64,000 nucleotides of DNA, taken from assembly GCA_050299335.1 (NCBI GenBank), contig JBNKVT010000042.1, positions 1 to 64,000 of the forward strand, written 5' to 3'. Below are positions 24,340 through 32,458 of the stretch, in pieces (positions within the stretch are counted from its first letter, which is position 1; the number at the start of each line of letters is the position of its first letter). The notes beneath the pieces are model-generated. The model was not told the DNA's origin, did not search any database, and saw only the letters and a list, made by a program, of their open reading frames with translations. The stretch is from JBNKVT01 sp050299335. Its GTDB lineage: Bacteria; Pseudomonadota; Alphaproteobacteria; Rhodobacterales; Rhodobacteraceae. Position numbers and translations under genes: made by a program.

Positions 24340-25130
24340 CGCTTTGCCTCCTTGCCGTCATAGGTGATGGCTAGGCCGGCCTTGTGGGACATGATGAAGC
24401 CGATGGAGCGCAGCGATTCCTCGTAGAGATGCGCTGCGAGTCCGGCGGTGCGGGCCAGGAGCGGCACCGCCTTGATGGCCTCGGGGGGCCAGCCCGCATC
24501 AAGGATGACCGCCGGGATGGCTCCCGAGACGTTGATCGGCAGCGGGCGGTTGATGATGCCAGGCGCATGTTTCGCCAGAATGCGCAGCGTGTCGACGTAC
24601 TTGCCGGTGATCTTCAGCCCGTCGGCGATCTCCAGCAACCGGTCGGCGCGGGGGTCCCCGGCGCTGTGCTGGGGGTGGCCGAGACCGGGGACCTTTTTTC
24701 GCGCGGCTTTCAGCTCGTTGAGGCTGGCGATGGCGGCGGTTTCGACATCGGTGCCGTCAGTTTCGGCCTTGGCGAGGATTTCGGCGAGGTAGAGACCGGC
24801 GGTCTCGGAACTGCCCGCGACCACCGAACCCATGCCGAGGAGACCGGCGGCCATTGCGCCCTGCCAGGCATCCGGGCCTGCGGCCAGCGTCATGCGGGCG
24901 GCCTGGACGGAGGGGACCAGCCCGTGTTCGGCGATGGCGACGAGGCAGGCGTCCATCATTGTCTTCTGGGCGGCGGTCGGTTTCTCGCCGAGGACCAGCA
25001 GCCAGAAATAGTCGGTGAAGTCGATCTTTCCGATCAGATCATTGCAAAGGTCATGACCCCGGATGGTGATGCTTTCGGCATCCGCCGTCGCGATGGCGGT
25101 AAACGCCTGATCCTGCTTACCTATCCGCAT
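24336..25130 (-). CDS. Citryl-CoA lyase (citrate-synthase family)
   Basis: 264 residues, much shorter than citrate synthase, matching the stand-alone lyase branch that splits citryl-CoA-like thioesters into acetyl-CoA and an oxo acid. Family marks: ITIRGHDLCNDLIGKIDFTDYF near 19-40, KKVPGLGHPQHSAGDPRADRL with a conserved His near 150, and AAHLYEESLRSIGFIMSH near 232. Start MRIGKQ was taken because AGAGGA lies 5 bases upstream. First gene of a two-gene unit, divergent from an IclR regulator. Alternatives are a citramalyl- or methylcitryl-CoA type substrate. Confidence 0.85.
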   Translation of the reverse strand: MRIGKQDQAFTAIATADAESITIRGHDLCNDLIGKIDFTDYFWLLVLGEKPTAAQKTMMDACLVAIAEHGLVPSVQAARMTLAAGPDAWQGAMAAGLLGMGSVVAGSSETAGLYLAEILAKAETDGTDVETAAIASLNELKAARKKVPGLGHPQHSAGDPRADRLLEIADGLKITGKYVDTLRILAKHAPGIINRPLPINVSGAIPAVILDAGWPPEAIKAVPLLARTAGLAAHLYEESLRSIGFIMSHKAGLAITYDGKEAKR

Positions 25131-25148
25131 TTCATCCTCTTTTTCGAA

Positions 25149-25182
25149 TACCGAAATTATTTGCACTTGCCGAAAATTATGG
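25149..25182. promoter_or_regulatory. Candidate IclR operator, repeated CCGAAA..TTAT
   Basis: In the short gap between the divergent lyase and iclR genes, CCGAAATTAT (25151-25160) and CCGAAAATTAT (25170-25180) are direct repeats 19 bases apart, about two helical turns, with TTTTCGAAT just upstream. IclR proteins of the PcaU/PcaR kind bind direct repeats spaced by about ten bases. The site is AT-rich and likely covers the lyase promoter. Confidence 0.45.
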
Positions 25183-25228
25183 AGCGATCTAGCCTCAGGT
25201 CAAGAGGGAATCCGGAAACGGGCACGGA

Positions 25229-26074
25229 ATGGACGACAGGGAGCGGCCGCATATGGACGGCGGAAAGGAGTTTGAAAAGCGCGCGGCCCGACCGGCGGAA
25301 TTCGTCGAGGGGCTTGCCAAGGGGATGGCGATCCTGGAATGCTTCGATGCGGACAATCCCGAGATGACGCTATCCGAGGTCGCGCGGCGTGTCGGCCTGT
25401 CTCCGGCGGCGGCGCGGCGGTCGCTGATCACGCTGACGACGCTGGGCTATGTGGGGCAGCACGCGAAGCGGTTCCATCTCCGGCCAAAGATCATGACGCT
25501 GGGTGCCGGGTTCTATTTCTCGGCCCGGATCGACGCGGTGCTTCAGCCGGAATTGCGGACGCTGGTCGAGCGATTCGGGGATGCGTCCTCGGTGGGCACG
25601 CTGGAAGGCGGCGATGTGATCTATATCGCCCATTATTCGGTGCAGAGGGCCAGACGGGCGCAGGCGGTGCTGGGGGCAGGATATCCGGCCTATGCGACCT
25701 CTCTGGGGCGGGTGCTGCTGGCGGGGCTTGAGGCGGATGCGCTGGAGGAAGTGCTGTCGCAGACGGTGCTGGAGCCCCTGACCTCGAAGACGCTGACCGA
25801 CCCTTGCGCCTTGCGCGACGAGATCGCGCGGGTGCGGGAGGAGGGGCTGTCGACGACGGTGGACCAACTGGACTACGGGATCACGGCGCTGGCGGTGCCG
25901 ATAAGGGGAACGGACGGGCGGACCGTCGCGGCACTGAACTCCTCGGGCTATTCGGGGATGGTCACACCGCAATCGCTGATTGACGAACGGCTGCCGGACC
26001 TCAGGTCCGCAGCGGCGCGGATCGCCCTTGAGATCGGCCGCTATCCCGTATTAAAGTCGACGATAAGGCTTTGA
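25229..26074 (+). CDS. IclR family transcriptional regulator
   Basis: 281 residues. N-terminal winged helix-turn-helix: FVEGLAKGMAILECFDADNPEMTLSEVARRVGLSPAAARR SLITLTTLGYV about 27-80 (written in two parts). C-terminal ligand-binding domain from about 100 with ASSVGTLEGGDVIYIAHY, GYPAYATSLGRVLLAG and YGITALAVPI. The pattern GLAKGMAIL..F resembles the PcaR/PcaU aromatic-pathway branch. Divergent from the lyase/CoA-transferase pair, which it very likely controls, with the metabolised acid or its CoA ester as inducer (inference). Confidence 0.92.
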   Translation: MDDRERPHMDGGKEFEKRAARPAEFVEGLAKGMAILECFDADNPEMTLSEVARRVGLSPAAARRSLITLTTLGYVGQHAKRFHLRPKIMTLGAGFYFSARIDAVLQPELRTLVERFGDASSVGTLEGGDVIYIAHYSVQRARRAQAVLGAGYPAYATSLGRVLLAGLEADALEEVLSQTVLEPLTSKTLTDPCALRDEIARVREEGLSTTVDQLDYGITALAVPIRGTDGRTVAALNSSGYSGMVTPQSLIDERLPDLRSAAARIALEIGRYPVLKSTIRL

Positions 26075-26117
26075 AAACAAGGCTATGGAAACGGGAAGGC
26101 GAGGACCGTCCGTGTGA

Positions 26118-26148
26118 GGGTCCTGCGGCCGGACTGACCGCAGGACCC
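26118..26148. terminator. Strong hairpin after iclR
   Basis: Perfect 11-bp stem GGGTCCTGCGG / CCGCAGGACCC with a 9-base loop, 44 bases after the iclR stop. No T run follows, but the stem is very stable. Probably the transcript end. Confidence 0.55.
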
Positions 26149-26925
26149 GCCCGGCGTTCGGCGGACTTCCCGGACGGACCTCGCGGAGGGCCCACAGGGC
26201 GGATCTCAGGGACGAAACTCACGGACGAAACTCACGGGCGGGGCGCGCGGGCTGTACTGTGCGGGTGCCGGGCGGGAAGAAGACGGTAAGGGCAATGTCC
26301 GAGAGTTGCGTCGCTGGAACCTGTGCTTTCCCGTGGCGGATTGACCATATTCGGGAAGTGAGCGATCCGCGCCGGGTGCATTTCTTGGCTTCGTGGAACC
26401 GGCCCCATCTCTCGCCCAGTCCGGACGCCGCCGTCCTCAACGCGCACCGATTCCCGGGGCTCCGCCTGCGCGCGACTGAAACCGCCTGCGGGACGGTTTC
26501 CCGGATGCCGCTCGCCCCCTTTGCACGGCGCGACCATCGACCTGAGCAAAGCCTTTCGGCAGGCGAGCACCGCCTCACCGGGGCGATGGCCCTGCCACTC
26601 CACGCCTGGGACGGGTCTGGCTCTCATTTCCAAGTTGAGGCGTCGTGATCGACGCGCGTATTCAAGGATGCGGGCGCATAAATTTGACGTTTGATATCCA
26701 GCCCGATCAGAGGACGCGTCAGCGGAGGAATATGGTCGGGTCAGATATAGCCAGAATTGCTTTGCCCCACCAGGAACGGGGTACGTCCGGCACCTGCCGG
26801 GGGAAGGACATTCCGTCGGTTGAGACATGAGGCCGGAAATGTGACATACTCCGGGACGCAGTTCCGCGATTCCGCATCGCGGAACGTGCGTTTCTGCCAG
26901 GGTCTCCCAAGAAGGGATCCAAGCG
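26149..26925. other. Gene-poor 780-base stretch with a small tandem repeat
   Basis: Open frames exist on both strands but none has a recognised family, signal or good ribosome binding site, and codon use looks like noise. GGACGAAACTCAC occurs twice in tandem at 26210-26235. From 26680 composition is mixed and TTGACG at 26686 could start a promoter; another patch upstream of the cytochrome gene (about 26820-26925) likely carries its promoter. Confidence 0.35.
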
Positions 26926-27771
26926 ATGAGGGAGAGTCTTTTGCGTATATTTCCAATCACGGCAGTTCTGCTGCTGGCCGGCTCGGTTCAGGCCCAGTCG
27001 CCCGCCGAACGTGGCGAATATCTGGTGCGTGGCATCATGGGCTGCGGCAATTGCCATACGCCCCTGGGGCCGGAAGGCCCGGTGGCGGGACAGGAACTGG
27101 CCGGACGGCTGGTTGAGGATATCGAGGCCTTCACCGCCTTTGCACCCAATATCACCCCTTCGGGCCGGATCGCGGATTGGTCGGACCAGGAACTGGCGAC
27201 GGCCATTCGTGAAGGTCTCCGCCCAGACGGCTCGCTGATCGGCCCGCCAATGCCGTTCTCGGCCTATCGCGGGCTCACCGACAGCGATCTCGCTGCGGTG
27301 GTTGCCTTCCTGCGGACCCTGCCGCCGGTCGAGAACGACCTGCCGCCTTCCGAATATCGCATCCCGCTGCCCCCGGCCTATGGGCCCCCGGTCGGCAGCG
27401 TGCCCGATATCGCGCCTGGCGTGACGGTGGAATATGGCGAGTATCTCGCCAGAACGGTCGCCCATTGCATGGAGTGCCACACGCCAATGACCCCGACCGG
27501 ACCGGATTACGCCAATGCACTGGGCCAGGGCGGGTTCGAGTTTCACGGACCCTGGGGCACGTCGATCTCGGCCAACCTGACCAATCACGAGGATGGACTG
27601 GCCGGATATTCCGACGACGCGATCAAGGCGATGATCACCACCGGGACCCATCCCGACGGCCGCCAGATGCTGCCGCCGATGCCCTACGGTTTCCTGGGGC
27701 AGATGAGCGCAGACGATCTGGACGCCATTGTGCTCTATCTCCGTCAGTTGCCCGGCCTGCCGGACTTGTGA
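26926..27771 (+). CDS. Periplasmic diheme cytochrome c
   Basis: 281 residues. Signal peptide ending VQA (about 1-23). Two c-type heme sites, CGNCH near 40 and CMECH near 181, each opening a cytochrome c domain, with likely distal Met ligands (IGPPMPFSAYRGL and LPPMPYGFLGQM). The pattern GEYLVRGIMGCGNCHTP and GEYLARTVAHCMECHTP shows the two halves are homologous. Such proteins carry electrons from periplasmic dehydrogenases, for example quinoprotein alcohol dehydrogenases, to the respiratory chain. Quinoprotein-relay genes lie 3-5 kb downstream, but no dehydrogenase is in the window. Confidence 0.88.
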   Translation: MRESLLRIFPITAVLLLAGSVQAQSPAERGEYLVRGIMGCGNCHTPLGPEGPVAGQELAGRLVEDIEAFTAFAPNITPSGRIADWSDQELATAIREGLRPDGSLIGPPMPFSAYRGLTDSDLAAVVAFLRTLPPVENDLPPSEYRIPLPPAYGPPVGSVPDIAPGVTVEYGEYLARTVAHCMECHTPMTPTGPDYANALGQGGFEFHGPWGTSISANLTNHEDGLAGYSDDAIKAMITTGTHPDGRQMLPPMPYGFLGQMSADDLDAIVLYLRQLPGLPDL

Positions 27772-27954
27772 GGCCTCTGGGGGCGATGGACAGGGCGGTT
27801 CGCCGCCTTGTTCCGTGCTCTGGGGGCAGTGGCCATTTGCAGGGGCGTTTGCCCGGGATCCGCAGCGGGGATCCATCCTGCCACACCGCGGGAGCGAGCG
27901 AACTCCGGGGGCTCGATGCCGCCGGATTTCGCCCCCCCTTTCCGGTCGCGGGGG

Positions 27955-29763
27955 TCAACGCTGGTCGAACCGCACCTTCACATAGCGCCCCGGAGCATCT
28001 TCGATCACGCCCGCCTTGGCCCCCGGTGCCCGCGCCTTCACCCAGGCCCCCGAGCGTTTGCCAAGCCAGCCGTCCCAGTCCGGCCACCAGCTTCCGGCAA
28101 TCTCTTCGGCGCCGTCCAGCCAGTCCTCCAGCGCCGCGGCCGATATGTCCTCGTTCACCCAATACTGATACTTCCCGGCCTCCGGCGGATTCACGACACC
28201 TGCGATATGCCCCGAGCCCGACAGCACGAAGCGCACATCCGCCTTCTCCATCATCACGGCCCCGGCATAGACCGACCGCGCCGGCGCGATATGATCCTCC
28301 TTGGTCGCCACATGATAGACCGGCCCGCGAATATCGCCTATCGACACCGGCTCGCCATGCAGCTCCAGCTCTCCGCCGGTGAAGGCGTTCCAGTCGTAGA
28401 ATTGCTCGAGATAGAAATGATGCACCTTTGCGGGCATCGCGGTGGAATCGGCGTTCCAGTAGAGCAGGTCGAACGGGAACGGGTCCTTCCCGAGCATGTA
28501 ATTGTTGACCACATAGGACCAGATCAGGTCGCTCGAGCGCAGCATGTTGAAGGCCGTCGCCAGCTTTTCGGCCGGCAGATAGCCTTTCTCCATCTCGTCA
28601 TCGACGGCCTTGATCGTGTGGTCGTCGACAAAGACCTGCAATTCGCCGGCATCCTCGAAATCCAGCTGCGCGGTGAAGAAGGTCGCCGAGGCGATCCGCT
28701 TGTCCTTCTTCCGCCCCGCCTCGGCCATCATCGTGCCCAGCAGCGTGCCGCCGATACAGTATGACGCCAGATTCAGCGATTTCTGCCCGGTTTCGGCCAG
28801 CGCCACATCGATCGCCGCCCAGGCGGAGTCCATATAGGTCTCCCAGGTCGCCGCCTTCTGGCGCTCGTCGGGATTGACCCAGGAGATCACGAAGACGGTG
28901 TAGCCCTGTTCGACCAGCCAGCGCATCATCGACTTCTTCGGATTGAGGTCGAGCACGTAATACTTGTTGATCCAGGGAGGCACGAACAGCAACGGCTTGG
29001 CGCGCACCTTCTCGGTCGCGGGTGCATACTGGATCAGCTGGCAGAGATCGGATTCCCAGATCACCGAACCTGGCGTGACGGCCATGTCGCGGCCAACCTG
29101 GAACGCGTCCATGTCGGTCTGCCGGATCAGCAGATGCCCCTTGCCGCGCTCAAGATCGGCGAGCATCATCTTCAGCCCCTTGACCAGATTGGCGCCTTTC
29201 TGCTTTGCCGTCGCCTCCAGCACCTCGGGGTTCAGGGCGAAGAAATTCGCCGGGTTCAGGGCCTCGACGAAGTTGCGGGTGTAGAACTCCGCCTTCTTGC
29301 GGGCGCGGGGGTCCATCTCGCCGAGATCGTGGATGGTGGCATTCATCCAGCCCGCTGTCATGAGGTAGGATTTCTTCAGATAGTCGAACAGCGCGTTTTC
29401 CGACCAGTCCTTGTGCTGGAACCGCTTGCCCTCGGGTGCCATGAACGGGACCGGCTCCTCCTCGAGCGCGGGCCCGCCCAGCCATTTCTGCGACAGATTC
29501 TGCCAGAGCCTCGCCTGCGCGCCCCAGTATTGCAGCGCCGCGTCGGCCACCTGCTGGGGATTGTCGAGCATGGCCTGGGTCATCGCCACGAAAGCCGGCA
29601 TGGTGTTCAGGGGATCGACAGGGCCGGGATGCTGGGCATCGTCCTTGTGGGCCTCGAGAAACCGCGCCCAGATTTCCTGGGACAGCTCGAAGACCTCGGC
29701 CATGTTGGCCGCGAATTTCTGCCCCTGTTCGATCAGGGTATCGTCTTCGGACGCGTCGGCCAT
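27955..29763 (-). CDS. phaC: Class I poly(3-hydroxybutyrate) synthase
   Basis: 602 residues. Polymerises (R)-3-hydroxyacyl-CoA into storage polyester on the granule surface. The lipase-like box SYCIGG near residue 325, with cysteine as nucleophile, is diagnostic; the PhaC N-terminal domain and PPWINKYYVLDLNPKKSM near 245 agree with class I. The likely catalytic His lies in VATKEDHIAPARSV near 507-520. Start ATG at 29763 follows GGGGGACGAA; a longer frame has no family resemblance. No phaA, phaB, phaZ, phaP or phaR is adjacent; a small lipoprotein gene lies divergently upstream. Confidence 0.95.
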   Translation of the reverse strand: MADASEDDTLIEQGQKFAANMAEVFELSQEIWARFLEAHKDDAQHPGPVDPLNTMPAFVAMTQAMLDNPQQVADAALQYWGAQARLWQNLSQKWLGGPALEEEPVPFMAPEGKRFQHKDWSENALFDYLKKSYLMTAGWMNATIHDLGEMDPRARKKAEFYTRNFVEALNPANFFALNPEVLEATAKQKGANLVKGLKMMLADLERGKGHLLIRQTDMDAFQVGRDMAVTPGSVIWESDLCQLIQYAPATEKVRAKPLLFVPPWINKYYVLDLNPKKSMMRWLVEQGYTVFVISWVNPDERQKAATWETYMDSAWAAIDVALAETGQKSLNLASYCIGGTLLGTMMAEAGRKKDKRIASATFFTAQLDFEDAGELQVFVDDHTIKAVDDEMEKGYLPAEKLATAFNMLRSSDLIWSYVVNNYMLGKDPFPFDLLYWNADSTAMPAKVHHFYLEQFYDWNAFTGGELELHGEPVSIGDIRGPVYHVATKEDHIAPARSVYAGAVMMEKADVRFVLSGSGHIAGVVNPPEAGKYQYWVNEDISAAALEDWLDGAEEIAGSWWPDWDGWLGKRSGAWVKARAPGAKAGVIEDAPGRYVKVRFDQR

Positions 29764-29857
29764 TTCGTCCCCCTTGGTGCTGTCCCGCCTCTCGCCTTGC
29801 CGAAACTCCGGCCGCAGCCTATTCTGCCACCCGAAGCCGTACAGAGAAACCCCCGCG

Positions 29858-30187
29858 ATGCGCAACCCCGCCATGCCCGCCACGCGCCCCGGACCCGGCC
29901 CGCTCGGGTGTCTCCTGGCGGCGTCCCTCGTTCTGTCCGGCTGCGCCCTCAAGGACACCGTCCCCGGCTATGAGCCACAGGTTTCCGACCGCGCCCTGGC
30001 CGCCGACTGGCCGGAACTGACCGCGCTGTCCGCCTTTTCCTCGACCACGCCGCCCCTTTCATCCGAGGCCACAGCGGAGGAGATCGCCGCCCGCGCCGAA
30101 GCCCTCCGGCGCCGCGCGCGCCTCCTCAACCGTCCGGTGCTGACCGGAGCGGAAGCCGAGCAGCTTTCCCGGACCATCCCGGACTGA
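29858..30187 (+). CDS. Small putative lipoprotein
   Basis: 109 residues. Basic N-terminus, hydrophobic stretch GCLLAASLVLSGC giving the lipobox LSGC at about residue 29, then a helical, Ala/Glu/Arg-rich tail (ATAEEIAARAEALRRRARLL). ATG at 29858; a second Met six codons on is an alternative. Divergent from phaC with about 95 bases between. No family recognised. Confidence 0.6.
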   Translation: MRNPAMPATRPGPGPLGCLLAASLVLSGCALKDTVPGYEPQVSDRALAADWPELTALSAFSSTTPPLSSEATAEEIAARAEALRRRARLLNRPVLTGAEAEQLSRTIPD

Positions 30188-30296
30188 CGCCATTCCACGT
30201 CCCGCGCCCAGACCGGTGCCGCGGCACACCCGCCCCGCCCCCCCGTGAACGCTTCCAGCCAGCAGGATTTCCCGACCCGGCCCCCCTGCACCCCGG

Positions 30297-31322
30297 CTAC
30301 TCCCATTCCAGCTCCGTATAGGCCGCCGTCGCATTTCTGGGATTGAACTCGTCGAACAGCATCCAGGTCCCGCGCTGGCTTTCCCCAACCGTCTCGATCG
30401 CCGCCCTGAGACTGATCCCGGAGGCAATCGCGGCCCGTGTCTCCGCGGCAATCGCCTCCAGATAGGCCTGCGTCGCCGCCAGCCCCTCGGGCAGGTCCAG
30501 CACCGCCGGCCCATGCCCCGGCACCACCCGTGCGGCCCCCACCCCTAGCGTTTCCAGCACCGCCAGCCAGCCGGTGATCGAGCCGTCCAGCGCCGGGATA
30601 TGACCCGCAAAGACCAGATCCGAGGCCCAGAGTGTGCGCGTCTCGATATCGAACACCGTCAGATCGTTGTCGGTATGCGCCGTCGGGTGTCTCTTCAACA
30701 CCAGCACACGCCCGCCCAGATCGAGCTCCATCCTTTCCCCGACCGCGACATCCGGCACCACGACCCCGGAGCCTGCATAGGCCGCCGGCCCAAGCAAATG
30801 TTCAAGATTACGCGAATAGGTTTCCACCCGGTTCGCCAGCGCATCGGCGAGGGAGGCATGGCCGTAGACCTTTGCACCATAGGCTTTGAACACCGGCGCG
30901 CCGAGCGTGTGATCGGGATGCATATGGGTCAGGATCAGCGCGGTGACGGGTTTTTGGGTCCGCGCCTTGATCGCGGCGAACAGCGCTTCGGCCACCAGCG
31001 CCGAACCGCCGGCATCGATCACCGCCACCGCCTCGTCGCCGACGATAAACCCTATATTTGCCAGATCGCCCCGGTTGCCGGGCCGCGCGATATCGATCGC
31101 GCCTTCATGGACGAAGACCCCCGGGGCGACCTCGGTCACCTCCAGAGGCTCGGGAAGGGTATCGACGCATTGCACGTCGCGCACCTCCCACCCCTGCACC
31201 TCGTCCGGACGCTCGGCGGTCTTGCAGGCCGCAATCGTCGCGGGTTCGGGCAGGAAACGGTAGCGTTCGACGCAGATTTCCGGATCACCGGCCTGACAGA
31301 GGAGAAGCAGAAGCTTGAACAT
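30297..31322 (-). CDS. Quinoprotein relay system zinc metallohydrolase (type 2)
   Basis: 341 residues, metallo-beta-lactamase fold. Zinc ligands: THMHPDHT near 133, HPTAHTDNDL near 212 and PGHGP near 269. A long N-terminal part with paired cysteines (CVERYRFLPEPATIAACKTAE) matches the group described as quinoprotein relay system zinc metallohydrolase 2. That group co-occurs with PQQ-dependent dehydrogenases and the SoxYZ-like carrier encoded divergently here. The N-terminal 12 residues look like a short signal peptide. The reaction is unknown. Confidence 0.8.
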   Translation of the reverse strand: MFKLLLLLCQAGDPEICVERYRFLPEPATIAACKTAERPDEVQGWEVRDVQCVDTLPEPLEVTEVAPGVFVHEGAIDIARPGNRGDLANIGFIVGDEAVAVIDAGGSALVAEALFAAIKARTQKPVTALILTHMHPDHTLGAPVFKAYGAKVYGHASLADALANRVETYSRNLEHLLGPAAYAGSGVVVPDVAVGERMELDLGGRVLVLKRHPTAHTDNDLTVFDIETRTLWASDLVFAGHIPALDGSITGWLAVLETLGVGAARVVPGHGPAVLDLPEGLAATQAYLEAIAAETRAAIASGISLRAAIETVGESQRGTWMLFDEFNPRNATAAYTELEWE

Positions 31323-31387
31323 CCCCCGAGCCTAGTCCCCGCCGGGGCCTCGCGCAATTTGGGAAAACACGCTTCGGTGATACAACT

Positions 31388-31397
31388 ATAGCGCTAT
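31388..31397. promoter_or_regulatory. Palindrome between the divergent relay genes
   Basis: ATAGCGCTAT, a perfect 10-base palindrome, in the 130-base gap between the metallohydrolase and the SoxYZ-like carrier. It is a candidate shared operator; support is only its position and symmetry. Confidence 0.3.
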
Positions 31398-31458
31398 CGA
31401 CGGATGATTGTCCCTGGTTCAGACTGCGCCCGGCAATAACGGAACCGTGCGAATCGCA

Positions 31459-32274
31459 ATGAAAAGTCGTCTTGCCCCAACCCTGGCCATTGTGCTGGCC
31501 CTTGCCGCGCCCGCCTTGGGCGGCGAGGCCGGTAATCCGCTCGAGCCGAGCGCGACCTGGGACGATCTCGTCCATGATATCGTCGGCGACGCGCCGCTTC
31601 TGGATGGCGCGGTGCTGTTCGAGCTCGACGCGCCCACCCGCGCCCATGACGCCGCCACCGTGCCGATACGACTGACCCAGCGCGATACCGGCGCGGTCAT
31701 CGAACGGCTCACTCTCGTCGTCGACGAGAACCCCGCCCCGGTCGTCGCCGAATTCGAATTCGGCCCGCTCATGGGCGAGATCGACCTGGAGACCCGTGTC
31801 CGCGTCGACCGCTATTCAAATGTCCGCGCCATCGCCGAGACCGCCGACGGGCTCTACATGACCGGCCGCTTTGTCAAGGCTTCCGGCGGCTGCTCGGCCC
31901 CGGCGATGAAGGATGCTGCCGCGGCGCGCGCCGCCATGGGCGAGATGCGGCTCCGCGAATTCGGCACCGAGGCGCCGACCCAGTCCGGCCAGCGGCGCGA
32001 GGCGCAGATCATGATCCGGCATCCGAATTACTCGGGCCTCCAGCGCAACCAGATCACCCAGCTCTTCATCGCGGCGCATTTCATCCACAAGCTCGAGGTC
32101 TGGCAGGGCGACGATCTGCTCTTCCGCCTCTCGGGCGGCATTTCCATCTCCGAGGATCCCTCTTTCCGCTTCGCCTATACGGATAACGGCGCGGAAACCA
32201 TTCGGGTAAGGGCCACTGATACCGAGGGCCAAGCCTTCGAGAATACCTTCGCCAAGCAACGGTTCGAGGGCTGA
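31459..32274 (+). CDS. Quinoprotein dehydrogenase-associated SoxYZ-like carrier
   Basis: 271 residues. Signal peptide about 1-21. The N-terminal part is SoxY-like and ends with ASGGCSAPAMKD near 150, where the GGCSAP cysteine is the expected carrier residue; the C-terminal part (IMIRHPNYSGLQRNQITQLF onward, HFIHKLEVWQGDDLLFRLSG) is SoxZ-like. The family is named for co-occurrence with PQQ dehydrogenases. The partner metallohydrolase is divergent. ATG at 31459 is used; GTG at 31447 is an alternative start. No sox or dehydrogenase genes lie nearby, so what is carried is unknown. Confidence 0.85.
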   Translation: MKSRLAPTLAIVLALAAPALGGEAGNPLEPSATWDDLVHDIVGDAPLLDGAVLFELDAPTRAHDAATVPIRLTQRDTGAVIERLTLVVDENPAPVVAEFEFGPLMGEIDLETRVRVDRYSNVRAIAETADGLYMTGRFVKASGGCSAPAMKDAAAARAAMGEMRLREFGTEAPTQSGQRREAQIMIRHPNYSGLQRNQITQLFIAAHFIHKLEVWQGDDLLFRLSGGISISEDPSFRFAYTDNGAETIRVRATDTEGQAFENTFAKQRFEG

Positions 32275-32319
32275 CACACTCCACAGTCCTGCCCGGCTTT
32301 CTATTCGATTCGGCAACCA

Positions 32320-32365
32320 CCGAAATCTTCCGAAGATTTCGGCCGCTTTCTTTGAAAGAAAGCGG
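32320..32365. repeat. 46-bp twin-hairpin repeat, copy 2
   Basis: Hairpin CCGAAATCTT / AAGATTTCGG with loop CCG (32320-32342) directly joined to CCGCTTTCTT / AAGAAAGCGG with loop TGA (32343-32365). It lies 45 bases after the SoxYZ-like gene and before the convergent DUF4240 gene. Stems are identical to those of copies 1 and 3. Confidence 0.8.
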
Positions 32366-32458
32366 CTCTGGAGCGAGACTTCTCCCATGTTTTATAAATT
32401 AATTACAGTAAGTTAACAAAAACCTACCAAGTGAAGCCCGACTGGCCGGGCCATGCCG

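Noticed and set aside
26232..26960. Minus-strand frame of 242 codons in the gap before the cytochrome gene
   Set aside because: No ribosome binding site, no domain, composition like noise, and it overlaps the cytochrome gene start.
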